From Psychromonas sp. SP041 (lineage in GTDB: Bacteria > Pseudomonadota > Gammaproteobacteria > Enterobacterales > Psychromonadaceae), in NCBI RefSeq assembly GCF_000470315.2, contig NZ_CBRF02000017.1:38508-102507 (forward strand): a DNA stretch of 64,000 nt, given 5' to 3'. The translations under genes were made by a program, and so were the position numbers. The notes beneath the pieces were generated by a model that did not search any database, had not been told where the DNA came from, and saw only the letters and a program-made list of their open reading frames with translations. Position 1 is the first letter of the stretch. The number at the start of each line of letters is the position of its first letter. Shown here piece by piece: positions 39,301-47,821 of the stretch.

Positions 39301-39402
39301 GCACAATGTGTTGCGACGGGATATTCTTGTCGTAGCCAGGTGAAACGTATTGAGGGTGAAACACTTAAGCACCCGGTACAAGCATTACTGAGTTTATTAT
39401 AA
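36358..39402 (+). CDS. ydiJ: YdiJ-type FAD- and Fe-S-binding dehydrogenase
   Basis: A 1014-residue fusion. The N-terminal FAD-linked oxidase domain (PRGGGTGTNGQSL, ASGQGSLLYGKTSDHVL) is followed by the FAD-oxidase C-domain (FGHVDAGVLHVRP, WGEHGKGFRSEY), then a ferredoxin-like part (GCLACKACSSQCPVQVDVP) and a C-terminal CCG-type heterodisulfide-like domain (VGCCGMAGTYGHDAG). It aligns with E. coli YdiJ over its whole length (1018 residues), reported as a D-2-hydroxyglutarate dehydrogenase. Acceptor and location are not visible here. Next to it is a YdiI-like thioesterase, as in E. coli. Confidence 0.93.
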   Translation: MIPNLNHQENIKQDTFAFIKALSESDYSGEIAKSYASRLAVATDNSVYQCLPQAVIYPKSTEDIIVICQLAQLPEFIDIRFSPRGGGTGTNGQSLTNDIVLDLSKHMNNILEINAAEGWVRVQTGVVKDQLNDYLKPHGLFFSPDLSTSNRATIGGMISNDASGQGSLLYGKTSDHVLALTSVLIDGSLLETKPLLPIDLIEQVERDDAIGAIYRQVIDTCETQQQNIEETFPKLNRFLTGYDLKHVYDPSTGIVDLTRILCGAEGSLAFITEATLHVQKIPTYRTLFNIKYDSFQSALQNAPFLVEANALSVETVDSTVLNLAKQDIVWHSVKDLISDVPGQVLDGINIVEFAEADETIQQQKIDALIIMLDALISNKQAGVIGYQICSDLSDINKIYGMRKKAVGLLGKADSRAKPIAFAEDTCVPPENLAQYIIEFRQLLDDKGLHYGMFGHVDAGVLHVRPALDLCDPEQEKLMREVSDKVVALTAKYKGLMWGEHGKGFRSEYGPDFFGDVLFNELRKIKAAFDPKNRVNPGKICTPIDSTDQLVSVDAVKRGTFDRQIPIKIRESYKQAVDCNGNGLCFNYDTKSPMCPSVKVTRDRVHSPKGRAGLMREWLRQLANNDIDVLQLESDLYAGKNASIFTKFKNTLAKRNGEYDFSHEVMEAMQGCLACKACSSQCPVQVDVPTFRSRFIHLYHDRYLRPVKDYFVAYVEQYAPIMGTMPRFFNFFTGLKVTSVLTEKIVGMVDIPQLSSPTLKSALKDNDITEFDLEKLQALTAEQREQYVLIVQDPFTTYYDADVVRDLILTIKKLGYKPVVLPFKPNGKPQHIKGFLSKFAKTANDSAEFLNQMAALNIAMVGTDPAMVLCYRDEYKLALGEKRGQFNVQLFQEWLKPRLSGEPKKSENADFFLLGHCTEKTAEPTSANDWSSIFKHFGGSLSEVAVGCCGMAGTYGHDAGKLTESKAIYSLSWEAEIAKRDRAQCVATGYSCRSQVKRIEGETLKHPVQALLSLL

Positions 39403-39446
39403 GACGCTGAATGAAAGCTGATGCCAACAGAATAGTAGAGGGCGCA

Positions 39447-39875
39447 ATGAGTATTTGGAAAAAAAGCACTGAAATAAGTCGCTTAAATACAATAAGTGAA
39501 AATACTATTATTGAACTGTTAGGCATCGAATACACTAAGGTCGGTGATAATTTTATTCAAGGCACTATGCCTGTGGATAATAGGACGCATCAACCTCATG
39601 GATTATTACATGGTGGCGCATCAGTTGTTTTAGCTGAAACTCTCGGTAGCGTTGCTGCAAATTTAGCGGTAGCAGACGATAAAGTCTGCGTTGGGTTGGA
39701 AGTGAACGCTAACCACATTAGAAGTATTAAGAAAGGCATAGTAACGGGAACAGCAACCGCTGTACATATTGGTTATAGTACGCAAATTTGGCAGATAGAA
39801 ATTTGTAATGAGCGTCAGCAATTAGTGTGTACTTCAAGATTAACTGTTGCCGTTATCGATAAGCCTAAACAATAA
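39447..39875 (+). CDS. Hotdog-fold acyl-CoA thioesterase (YdiI/MenI-like)
   Basis: Cytosolic thioesterase of 142 residues from this start. Conserved features: MPVDNRTHQPHGLLHGGASVVLAETLGS with the catalytic glutamate, and the VGLEVNANHIRS strand. E. coli YdiI (MenI) cleaves 1,4-dihydroxy-2-naphthoyl-CoA in menaquinone synthesis and also other acyl-CoAs. The upstream start at 39411 would add 12 residues; ATG 39447 is chosen because AGAGGG precedes it and the protein then begins SIWKK like YdiI. It is 44 nt after ydiJ, probably one operon. Confidence 0.88.
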   Translation: MSIWKKSTEISRLNTISENTIIELLGIEYTKVGDNFIQGTMPVDNRTHQPHGLLHGGASVVLAETLGSVAANLAVADDKVCVGLEVNANHIRSIKKGIVTGTATAVHIGYSTQIWQIEICNERQQLVCTSRLTVAVIDKPKQ

Positions 39876-39928
39876 AAACTAAACACTAAAATCTTCATAT
39901 GATGAGGATTATTTAAAAAGAGAGAATT

Positions 39929-40768
39929 ATGATTAAAGTAGGCACTTATAACGAACTTAAAATCGTTAAAGAAGTGGATTTTGGACTCTATTTAGATGGA
40001 GGACAAAATTTTGGAGAGGTATTATTACCAAAGCGTTATGTTACTGATGAAATGAATATTGGTGACAGTATTACAGTATTTTTATATTTCGACTCTGAAG
40101 ACCGTTTAATTGCAACGACACAAAAAGCAAAAGCGATTGCTGGTGAGTTTACTTCGTTAAAAGTAATCGATACTAACCGTGCAGGTGCGTTTTTAGATTG
40201 GGGATTACCAAAAGATTTATTGGTACCATTTAACCAACAAAAAGTAGCAATGAAAACTGGCTTTGGTTATGTCGTTTATGTATATCAAGATGATATCAGT
40301 GAGCGTTTACTTGCTTCATCTAAATTAGATCGATTTTTAGATAAAGTACCTGCTGAATATAAAGTCGGTGAAAAAGTTGATTTACTCATTGCAGACCGTA
40401 CTGATATTGGTTTTAAAGCGATTATTAACCATAAACACTGGGGCGTTATTTTTGAAAATGATGTCTTTGGTGACCTTGGTATTGGTAAAAAGTGTAAAGG
40501 CTATATTAGACGTATTCGTGAAGATGGAAAAATTGATTTAAGCTTAACGCAAACAGGTTATGCGAAAATGGATGGTTTATCTGACCGTATATTATTAACG
40601 CTTAGACAACATGATGGATTTTTACCATTATCAGATAAAAGCAGCCCGGATCAAATTGCTAAAATTTTGAAAATGAGTAAAGGCAACTTTAAAAAAGCCA
40701 TTGGTCAATTATATAAAAATGGCGATATCGTGATTGCAGATAATGGCATTACGATCACTAATAAGTAA
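39929..40768 (+). CDS. S1 domain RNA-binding protein (CvfB/YitL-like)
   Basis: A 279-residue cytosolic protein with several S1-like OB folds. The first is at about 1-65 (VDFGLYLDG...GEVLLPKRYV), the second at about 70-135 (NRAGAFLDWGLPKDLLVPFNQQ) and a third at about 145-215 (HWGVIFENDVFGDLGIGKKCKGYI). The tail is a winged-helix-like domain (KILKMSKGNFKKAIGQLYKNGDI). This layout matches CvfB/YitL. CvfB is known in staphylococci as an RNA-binding virulence regulator; its role in gammaproteobacteria is unclear. It is followed by a strong terminator. Confidence 0.88.
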   Translation: MIKVGTYNELKIVKEVDFGLYLDGGQNFGEVLLPKRYVTDEMNIGDSITVFLYFDSEDRLIATTQKAKAIAGEFTSLKVIDTNRAGAFLDWGLPKDLLVPFNQQKVAMKTGFGYVVYVYQDDISERLLASSKLDRFLDKVPAEYKVGEKVDLLIADRTDIGFKAIINHKHWGVIFENDVFGDLGIGKKCKGYIRRIREDGKIDLSLTQTGYAKMDGLSDRILLTLRQHDGFLPLSDKSSPDQIAKILKMSKGNFKKAIGQLYKNGDIVIADNGITITNK

Positions 40769-40795
40769 TAAAACTTAATAGTGATCGTGTTGATT

Positions 40796-40817
40796 AAAAG
40801 CGCCTCGGCGCTTTTTT
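40796..40817 (+). terminator. Terminator of the S1-domain gene
   Basis: Compact stem AAAAGCGCC/GGCGCTTTT with loop TC, running directly into a T-run (40811-40816), 28 nt after the stop codon. Confidence 0.9.
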
Positions 40818-40890
40818 GTTATCTGGTCATAAAGCTTTCATATTCTCTTTCATTAACGTTATTATCGTTTACTTAATATGAATAATAACG

Positions 40891-42525
40891 CTAGTCTGCA
40901 TTAGCTAACTTAAGAATAAAGAGATCATTCACATAGAACTGATCTGCACTACTGGTTTCCCACCATTGCTGCCATGGTTCTGGAATATTCAAGTTATTGA
41001 TTAAAGCATTAGAGGCAAGTGGCTTCGTAATACTTTCCATTGAAACTTGTCCACCACAAGGTGTGCGTTTTTTGATCATTTGTGGTGTAAGTTTAGCCGC
41101 AGTATCTAACCCCATGCTACCGATTAATTCAAAAAAGCTCGCTAACGTATTATGGTGAAAGTTTTTTACACGTTCGCTTTTAACTTGGATATCTAATGCT
41201 TTTGAGCGGGCTTGATCTTGCGTCGCAATCCCGGTTGGGCAAAGGTTTGTATTACAATGTCTTGATTGAATACAACCTAATGCCATCATCATCGTTCTAG
41301 CGGCATTAACAACATCGGCACCCGCTGCAATTTTAGTTAATATATCAAAACTAGAAGCGGTTTTTCCTGCCGCAATGATTTTGACTTTATGACGCAATCC
41401 CACGCCAATTAATGCGTTGTTAACAATATGAATACCTTCTAAGCACATTAACCCTAAACGATTTGAAAACTCTAATGGCGCAGCTCCTGTGCCACCTTCG
41501 GCACCATCAACAGTAATGAAGTCAGGTGTTATACCTGTTTCAACCATTGCCTTACAGATACTTAAAAACTCAGCAGGGTTACCAATACAAAGTTTAAACC
41601 CAACAGGTTTACCACCGCTTAACTCTCGAAGTTGTTGCACGAATACGAGTAGTTCTTTTGGTGTTGTACATTCAGGGTTTATTGCTGGTGAAATACAATC
41701 TCGGTCTTTTGATACCTGTCTAATACGTGCAATCTCATCAGTGATTTTGGCTTTTGGTAGTACACCACCATGACCAGGTTTAGCGCCTTGAGATAATTTT
41801 ATCTCTATCATTTTTACTTGTGGTAACTCTGCTGTTTTCTTAAAGCTAACTGGATTAAAACGTCCATTATCATCGCGACAACCGAAAAGACCTGTGCCTA
41901 TTTGCCACACTAAATCACCACCATGTTTCAAGTGGTAAGGACTTGCAGCACCTTCGCCTGTATTATGAAAACAACCTGCTTTTTTAGCGCCTAAATTAAG
42001 TGCTTCAATGGCATTAGGGCTTAATGCGCCAAAGCTCATTGCAGATATATTTAAATAAGATGCAGAGTAGGGCTGCTGGCAATTTTGCTCGCCTATCAAT
42101 ACACGTTGAGTTTGATGTGTTAAGTGTATTGGAGATAGAGAGTGCCATAAGCTTAAATAGTTATTTTCCATTAAGTCTCGTTGTGTACCAAAAGCAATGG
42201 TGTCACGTTCATTTTTAGCACGTTGATATACCAAAGAGCGTTGCTCTCGGTTAAAAGGCATCTCTTCAGTATTGTTCGCAATAAAGTACTGTTGAATTTC
42301 GACGCGATAAGACTCAAGAAAATAACGTAGGTAAGCAACAACAGGGTAAAGGCGATTCAAAGTATGACGGCTATAAAATAAATCATAAAAACCAACAATC
42401 GTAAAAGCTAATGTTGAAATGAGTAAGATAATGCTCAATATGCTTGGGCTATACACATAAAAGTAAGCGGTTGAAAAATTGCCCAATATGGCAATTAACC
42501 AAACAGCTTTTTGCATGATAGTCAT
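40891..42525 (-). CDS. FMN-binding glutamate synthase-like protein with membrane anchor
   Basis: A 544-residue protein with two N-terminal membrane helices (about 5-22 and 28-48) and a domain matching the FMN/Fe-S synthase part of glutamate synthase. It shows ISAMSFGALSPNAIEAL, GKPVGFKLCIGNP, DFITVDGAEGGTGAAPLEFSN and the Fe-S-type cysteines in ALGCIQSRHCNTNLCPTGIATQD. It lacks the glutaminase and C-terminal alpha-subunit domains. Such stand-alone proteins are common and of unknown reaction. The ATG has AGGA 7 nt upstream. It is a single gene between a terminator and a LysE gene. Confidence 0.85.
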   Translation of the reverse strand: MTIMQKAVWLIAILGNFSTAYFYVYSPSILSIILLISTLAFTIVGFYDLFYSRHTLNRLYPVVAYLRYFLESYRVEIQQYFIANNTEEMPFNREQRSLVYQRAKNERDTIAFGTQRDLMENNYLSLWHSLSPIHLTHQTQRVLIGEQNCQQPYSASYLNISAMSFGALSPNAIEALNLGAKKAGCFHNTGEGAASPYHLKHGGDLVWQIGTGLFGCRDDNGRFNPVSFKKTAELPQVKMIEIKLSQGAKPGHGGVLPKAKITDEIARIRQVSKDRDCISPAINPECTTPKELLVFVQQLRELSGGKPVGFKLCIGNPAEFLSICKAMVETGITPDFITVDGAEGGTGAAPLEFSNRLGLMCLEGIHIVNNALIGVGLRHKVKIIAAGKTASSFDILTKIAAGADVVNAARTMMMALGCIQSRHCNTNLCPTGIATQDQARSKALDIQVKSERVKNFHHNTLASFFELIGSMGLDTAAKLTPQMIKKRTPCGGQVSMESITKPLASNALINNLNIPEPWQQWWETSSADQFYVNDLFILKLANAD

Positions 42526-42694
42526 AAAGTATTCCTATATATTTTTATTGTTATGTTTTTTGAATGATAAAAGGTGAGAGTAGCAACTTGTTTGGGTATT
42601 TCCATAGGTATGGATGAGAAACTTGGTATACAGGTATAATCCCTATTATTATTTTTTTAAATGAAAGTTTAAAGTGACTTTACAACCCATCGGC

Positions 42695-42728
42695 AAATAA
42701 GCCATAACAAATATGTTATAGCTTATTT
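42695..42728 (-). terminator. Probable terminator of the LysE-family gene
   Basis: Stem 42695-42708 with 42715-42728 (14 pairs); the one odd pair is G-U when read leftward, which favours a leftward RNA. Only a weak T-rich stretch follows. It lies 38 nt after the stop of the gene at 42766. Confidence 0.5.
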
Positions 42729-42765
42729 ATTTTCTATTGTTGGTTAATGAGTTATCAACGCTAAT

Positions 42766-43386
42766 TTAGCTGACTACTAACCATACCGCGACTAACATCA
42801 TCATTGAACCTGCAATTCGGTTTAACAACTTAACACTGCTTTGTTGCTGTAAAAGGTGGCGTAATGTTTTGCCACCCGTTGCATAAATAAGCATACAGGT
42901 TAGCTCAAAACATAAAATAACAGCAATTAACTGTGTTGCTTGCGGTAATAGCGCGTTATCGGCATTAATAAAAGGAGGGAGTAACGAAATCATAAATGCC
43001 CAGCCTTTAGGGTTAGCAATCGCCGTAATAAAGCCTTGGCTAATTAATGCCGTACGTTTGACTGAGTCTTGATTTACAGGTGTGGCAGGGATGGCCATTT
43101 TTCCACGAGAACGCCACATTTGTATACCAAGGTATAATAAATATGCACCACCTGCATACTTTAAGAATAAAAATAGATTAGGGCGAGCAAGCAATATAGT
43201 CGCGACACCTACTAGTGCTGATAAAGCGACTAAACCGACACCGACTAATTCTCCAAGCATCATCCATAAACTACGTCGAATGCCAATGGTCATACCTAAC
43301 GTCATTGCTAAGGTCATACACATTCCTGGTGTAATCGACACAGCAAAAAAAGTGGGAATAAATAGCAATAACAAATTGTGATCCAT
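42766..43386 (-). CDS. LysE/RhtB family amino-acid exporter
   Basis: Inner-membrane exporter of 206 residues with about six hydrophobic helices. It carries the LysE-family start (FAVSITPGMCMTLAMTLGMTIG), the YLLYLGIQMWRS motif near residue 80 and the QGFITAIANPKGWAFMISLLPPF motif near 120. Family members export lysine, homoserine, threonine or other amino acids; the cargo cannot be read from the sequence. It is a single gene, leftward. Confidence 0.88.
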   Translation of the reverse strand: MDHNLLLLFIPTFFAVSITPGMCMTLAMTLGMTIGIRRSLWMMLGELVGVGLVALSALVGVATILLARPNLFLFLKYAGGAYLLYLGIQMWRSRGKMAIPATPVNQDSVKRTALISQGFITAIANPKGWAFMISLLPPFINADNALLPQATQLIAVILCFELTCMLIYATGGKTLRHLLQQQSSVKLLNRIAGSMMMLVAVWLVVS

Positions 43387-43758
43387 AAGATTCTCATGTG
43401 AATTATATTTGGGATGTTGTAAATCATTATAATGATAAATAGATGATTAAATACAAATTTATTTGTCTAATTATTTTTTAGAATAAAGGCATATTATATT
43501 CACTGTTCTGAAGCCGTCATAACGCTTGAAGCACTATCCATTTCACTTTTTATTTTCATCCTTAATTTGAAAACGAGGTGTTTAAAACTTAATTTTTAAT
43601 TATTTATATGAAAAATTTATAATTTCTTAAGCGACTTTGATTTTAATCTCATTATCTATTTAATTTCCACTTACTATGCAAATCTAGACAGCGTAAAGTA
43701 CGCTACCCAATTTTTGTTGGGTGACAGCTGAAGTGTTTTATTTATCGGAGTGAGTGAT
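43387..43758. other. Divergent region between LysE-type and YgjV-type genes
   Basis: 372 bp without a gene. Two small hairpins lie 37-68 nt before the YgjV-like start: GCGT-AAAGT-ACGC (43691-43703) and ACCCAA/TTGGGT (43705-43710 with 43717-43722). A possible structured leader; no known riboswitch was recognised. Confidence 0.4.
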
Positions 43759-44397
43759 ATGGTTGAGTTAAGCTCAATAAATTGGGTTGAATGGTTTGGT
43801 TATTGTGCATCTTTAGTAGTATTGATCTCATTAACAATGAGTTCAATTATTAAATTACGCTTAATTAATTTTATTGGTTGTTTATTATTCGCCGCTTTTG
43901 CTTATTTTATCAACTCATGGCCGACCATGGTGATGAACTTGGGTATTGCTATTATTAATATCTATTTCTTATATAAGATTTATTCAACAAAAGAAGAGTT
44001 TAAAATTGTATCAACATCCATTGATTCCGAATATCTTCGACACTTTATTAGTAATAATGAAGTAGAAATAACAAAACAAATTTCATTAGATCAGTTGTAT
44101 CAAGCAAATCGTGTTTTTTATATGTTACGTAATGACAATATTGCCGGTGTATTGATTGGTGATTTAAATGAGAATGGTTGTTTCGATATCTATTTGGATT
44201 ATGTTGTACCAAAATTTCGTGACTATAAATTAGGTACTTATTACTTTAAAACTAATCAGCATTTTTTGCAGAAAAGAGGGGTGAGGGTTTTAAAGGCGGT
44301 TGCTAATCATTATATGCATAGAGACTATTTAATGAAAATGGGATTCACTGTAGATGAGCGTAAAGAATTACATTTTTCAAAAAGGTTACAAGTTTAA
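43759..44397 (+). CDS. YgjV-like inner-membrane protein with acetyltransferase-like C-terminus
   Basis: A 212-residue protein. The first 75 residues hold three membrane helices (WFGYCASLVVLISLTMSS, FIGCLLFAAFAYFI, MNLGIAIINIYFLYKI), like the YgjV family. The rest is soluble and resembles a GNAT acetyltransferase fold: NDNIAGVLIGDLNENGCFDIYLDYV, then VPKFRDYKLGTYYF in the place of the acetyl-CoA loop and NHYMHRDYLMKMGF. A strong glycine-rich CoA loop is not evident. A GTG start at 43750 is possible; the ATG is preferred, with CGGAG 8 nt before it. Function unknown. Confidence 0.7.
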   Translation: MVELSSINWVEWFGYCASLVVLISLTMSSIIKLRLINFIGCLLFAAFAYFINSWPTMVMNLGIAIINIYFLYKIYSTKEEFKIVSTSIDSEYLRHFISNNEVEITKQISLDQLYQANRVFYMLRNDNIAGVLIGDLNENGCFDIYLDYVVPKFRDYKLGTYYFKTNQHFLQKRGVRVLKAVANHYMHRDYLMKMGFTVDERKELHFSKRLQV

Positions 44398-44436
44398 CGC
44401 GATTAAAATATCATTTCAAAAGAAGTGTTAAGTATT

Positions 44437-44477
44437 GAATGAATGAGTAAATTAACTCATTCATTCATTCATTCATT
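44437..44477. repeat. Hairpin and CATT tetranucleotide repeat at convergent gene ends
   Basis: A perfect 12-bp stem GAATGAATGAGT/ACTCATTCATTC (44437-44448 with 44455-44466), the right arm of which merges into five tandem CATT units (44458-44477). It sits between the ends of two convergent genes and could act as a weak terminator or 3' block. The short repeat can slip. Confidence 0.65.
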
Positions 44478-44515
44478 GATAACATTATTTTCTACTATCC
44501 ATCGCATTAATACCC

Positions 44516-45964
44516 TCATTCATCCTGTAGTGCTTTTAGGCGAATATCATCACGTCGGAACTCTGCCATTTTGGCACTATAGCGAGCTTGGTCTAATCTT
44601 TTTTCTGTATAAGCTAATGCACTACTCATTTCTTCTGATGCTTCTTTAAATCGCCCTAACAATGCTAAATATTCAGCTCTCATTGCAAACTCTTTAGCTT
44701 TCTCTCGCATGATTTTATATAGGTCAATCGCTAATAAATGCCCTAGAATATGATCTGGGTGGGAACGTAAAAAATATTCTATTTTCTTATCGGCCAGTGC
44801 ATATTGTTTATCTTGTTTAAGTGCAACGACTAGATTTAATAAAATAACCTCATTCCCTGGAAAGCGTTGTTCATAAGCGGTTAGTGAGTCAATTGCTTGT
44901 TGTATTTTTTTGGTCGCTAATGAAATATCTGCTGCAAAATCAATAAAAAACAAATTATTAGGATCACTTTTAATTAATTGGTCATTAATCTTTTCTGCTT
45001 TTTCAAATTCATCGTTTTTAAAATAAGCTAATGCTAAGCCGTATTGTGCTGCTTCTTTGAATTGGTATTTATTATTTTGCAGCTGGCTTTGGTATTTCCC
45101 AATTAGTATTTTAGCTGATAAACGATAAAATCTGACTGTGATGCGTGCTTTACTGAGATGGTAACCAAGGCTATTTTTTACATTGCCTTTTTTCAGTTGG
45201 CTTGCACGTAAACGCGCTTCTGAAAGGCGAGCCTCAGGTAAAGGATGGGTAGATAGCATTTGTGGTGGTAGACTTGCATATTTATATTTTTCTGCCAATT
45301 TACCGAAAAAATTGGCCATACCATAAGGGTCAAATCCTGCGTTAGCCAAGGTTTGTATACCAATGCGATCTGCTTCATATTCATGTGAACGAGTATAGTT
45401 AATTTGACTTTGTATATTGACGGCTATTGTCGTTGATAAGGCTGCTAACCCAGCAGCAGGAGAAACTAATGTTAATAATATTGAACCCGCTAAAGCTGCT
45501 ATTGAAGTCGGATTACTCAACGCTTGTTGTTCTAACATTCGAGCTAAGTGTCGTTGTGTAATATGGGCTATTTCATGTGCAATGACACTGGCAAGTTCAC
45601 TTTCATTTTCTGCGTATAGAAATAGCCCTGTATGAATCTTTACATTTCCGCCTAAGAAAGCCGCTGCATTAATATCTTCATCTTCTACTAAGAAAAACTT
45701 AAAAGGTAATTTTACAGAGTCTGAATGACTGACGATATTTTGCCCAAGTTCCGATATATAATGGTTTAACACCGGATCTCGAATAATAGGCAAAGCTTGA
45801 TTAGCTATCATATTAAATGCCCAACCATATTGCTTTTCTTTTTCAATGGTCAATGCGCCAGCGCCTACTGTACCAATTTCAGGTAAATCATTGCTAGCAA
45901 GGCTAATAGTAGAGAGGCTAGATAAGAATAAAAATGCTGTAAATAGCTTTCGTTTGTAACGCAT
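44516..45964 (-). CDS. bepA: Periplasmic M48 metalloprotease with TPR domain (BepA/YfgC)
   Basis: Outer-membrane protein quality-control protease and chaperone, 482 residues from this start. A signal peptide (about 1-22) precedes the M48 domain. The zinc site is HEIAH (in ASVIAHEIAHITQRHLAR) with the third ligand in HEYEADRIG. The C-terminal half is built of TPR-like helices (AQYGLALAYFKNDEFEKAEK). Length and layout match E. coli BepA (487). An upstream TTG at 45976 would add four residues; the ATG has GGAG before it. It is divergent from the TusA-like gene. Confidence 0.92.
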   Translation of the reverse strand: MRYKRKLFTAFLFLSSLSTISLASNDLPEIGTVGAGALTIEKEKQYGWAFNMIANQALPIIRDPVLNHYISELGQNIVSHSDSVKLPFKFFLVEDEDINAAAFLGGNVKIHTGLFLYAENESELASVIAHEIAHITQRHLARMLEQQALSNPTSIAALAGSILLTLVSPAAGLAALSTTIAVNIQSQINYTRSHEYEADRIGIQTLANAGFDPYGMANFFGKLAEKYKYASLPPQMLSTHPLPEARLSEARLRASQLKKGNVKNSLGYHLSKARITVRFYRLSAKILIGKYQSQLQNNKYQFKEAAQYGLALAYFKNDEFEKAEKINDQLIKSDPNNLFFIDFAADISLATKKIQQAIDSLTAYEQRFPGNEVILLNLVVALKQDKQYALADKKIEYFLRSHPDHILGHLLAIDLYKIMREKAKEFAMRAEYLALLGRFKEASEEMSSALAYTEKRLDQARYSAKMAEFRRDDIRLKALQDE

Positions 45965-46278
45965 TACTAACTCCAAGTGATTGATTAACTTAATTTAACC
46001 AAAATAAGGCTGCCATAGTGAGATAATTCAAATTACGTAACAAGATGTCAGATAGATCAAAGTGATAAACCTTAAAATCATATTGTCTTAAACTGTCAAT
46101 TTACTATTAATGTTTAACTATGTTAAGAAACTGACATTAAATAACGAGCATAGCATTTCAGCTCACATTTTGTTGCGAAATACGGTTGTTTTTATTGCGC
46201 TATAATGAACTATTCAATTAAAGAAAATGCTATAATTCATTTATTTATCACTTATTTAAGCGCAATAAGATAGTATCT
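45965..46278. other. Divergent region between bepA and the TusA-like gene
   Basis: 314 bp, AT-rich. It must hold promoters for both directions. No sigma-E-type or other motif could be assigned with confidence. Confidence 0.3.
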
Positions 46279-46488
46279 ATGCAAAGTTTAGATTTACGCC
46301 AAATACGTTGCCCATTAGCACTCGTTTTATTAAAACAGCAATTACTTGTCTTAGATAATGGATCCCATCTCGAGGTGTTATTTTCTAATCAAGCCGCAAT
46401 ACAAGATATTCGCCTGTATTTGGATAAAAAAAACTATTGCTATCGCGGTAATCAAAATACATTATTGATTACCTTAGATAATAAATAA
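46279..46488 (+). CDS. TusA/SirA-family small sulfur-carrier-like protein
   Basis: A 69-residue protein of the TusA fold. The N-terminal strand and active-site motif read LDLRQIRCPLALVLLKQ, with the conserved cysteine at residue 11. The usual CPxP is CPLA here, so the second proline is missing. The sequence ends after the second strand-helix unit. TusA proteins carry persulfide sulfur; this branch, next to bepA and perM, has no assigned partner. It is not the canonical tusA of the tRNA 2-thiouridine pathway. Confidence 0.8.
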   Translation: MQSLDLRQIRCPLALVLLKQQLLVLDNGSHLEVLFSNQAAIQDIRLYLDKKNYCYRGNQNTLLITLDNK

Positions 46489-46602
46489 GCTTAGATATTA
46501 TCGAGATAAAAAGTGCTTTAGCTGCCTAAAGTAAATTGTTGTTTATAAGTGTTTCTGGCCTATAACACGACCACTGTGCACCAATAGAAGGATTAATCTT
46601 CA

Positions 46603-47685
46603 ATGTTTATGCAACTATTTCAATGGTATAAGACACGTTTTTCAGACCCTAATTTAAGTGTTTTGTTCCTACTTTTGTTATTTTCTTTTATTGTCATTTA
46701 TCTTTTTGGCAATATTTTAGCCCCTCTATTTGTTGCCATTGTATTAGCTTATTTGCTCGATTGGCCGGTGACTTATTTAATGCGTTTTAAAATAAATAGA
46801 ACATTTGCTACATTAATTGTGATGTTGTTATTTATCTCTATTTCTATTTTTGCTTTCTTAGGCGTATTACCTACCATTTTCAAGCAAGCTACTTCTTTTA
46901 TCCGTGACTTGCCTACGATGTTAAATCAAGGACAAGCTTATATTTTGACTTTGCCTGCTCATTATCCTGATGCTATTGATCCGGTTACCATTACGCATAT
47001 CATTGGCACGATAAAAAGCTATTTAGTCGACAGTGGTGGTTTTTTATTGTCACAATCTTTTGCTTCTTTATTAAATATTGCTGCGTTATTAGTTTATGCG
47101 GTATTAGTGCCATTGATGATGATTTTTATGCTTAAAGATAAAAATCAATTAATTGCTAGCATGGTTCGATTTTTACCCCAAAACCGTAAGTTAGCAGCAC
47201 AGGTTTGGTCTGAAATGAATGGTCAAATTATGAATTATATTCGTGGTAAAATAACAGAGATCTTAATTGTTGGTGTTGCTACTTACTTTACTTTCTTTTT
47301 TATGGATTTACGTTATTCCGCTTTATTGGCTGTACTGGTTGGATTATCGGTGCTCATTCCTTATATTGGTGCTGCTGCAGTGACGGTTCCTGTTGCTGTT
47401 GTCGCGTTATTCCAATGGGGGATCTCGCCTGAGTTCGCTTATTTGATGATTGCTTACGGTATCATTCAAACACTTGATGGTAATTTAATTGTGCCTATAT
47501 TGTTTTCTGAAGCCGTTAATTTACATCCGGTCGTTATCATTATTTCTGTGTTGATTTTTGGAGGCTTGTGGGGGTTCTGGGGCGTATTTTTTGCAATACC
47601 TTTAGCAACACTGGTAAAAGCTGTGTTAAATGCATGGCCTGCCGTACAAGTAGAGTCAGATGAAATAGAACTAATTGAAAAGTAA
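46603..47685 (+). CDS. AI-2E family permease (PerM-like)
   Basis: Inner-membrane protein of 360 residues with about eight helices, belonging to the AI-2 exporter-like superfamily (UPF0118). It shows helices near the start (LLLLFSFIVIYLFGNILAPL), the conserved YIRGKITEILIVGVATY segment and the late DGNLIVPILFSEAVNLHPVVII and WGFWGVFFAIPLATLVKA blocks. E. coli PerM belongs to the same group. The substrate is unknown; the AI-2 name should not be read as proof of quorum-signal export. It follows the TusA-like gene in a conserved neighbourhood. Confidence 0.87.
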   Translation: MFMQLFQWYKTRFSDPNLSVLFLLLLFSFIVIYLFGNILAPLFVAIVLAYLLDWPVTYLMRFKINRTFATLIVMLLFISISIFAFLGVLPTIFKQATSFIRDLPTMLNQGQAYILTLPAHYPDAIDPVTITHIIGTIKSYLVDSGGFLLSQSFASLLNIAALLVYAVLVPLMMIFMLKDKNQLIASMVRFLPQNRKLAAQVWSEMNGQIMNYIRGKITEILIVGVATYFTFFFMDLRYSALLAVLVGLSVLIPYIGAAAVTVPVAVVALFQWGISPEFAYLMIAYGIIQTLDGNLIVPILFSEAVNLHPVVIIISVLIFGGLWGFWGVFFAIPLATLVKAVLNAWPAVQVESDEIELIEK

Positions 47686-47821
47686 TATATTTTAGTAAAG
47701 TAATAGTAATAAAAAATAAAGAAATTTAATTTTCAGGTGTTAAGGCAATTAACCATTAAGTTAAATTGATCTTGAAATACTGAATAATCAATTTAAATAT
47801 TAAATGACAGGAATAAATATT

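Noticed and set aside
44458..44477. CATT repeat as a phase-variation switch
   Set aside because: It lies between the 3' ends of convergent genes, outside promoters and coding frames, and has only five units.
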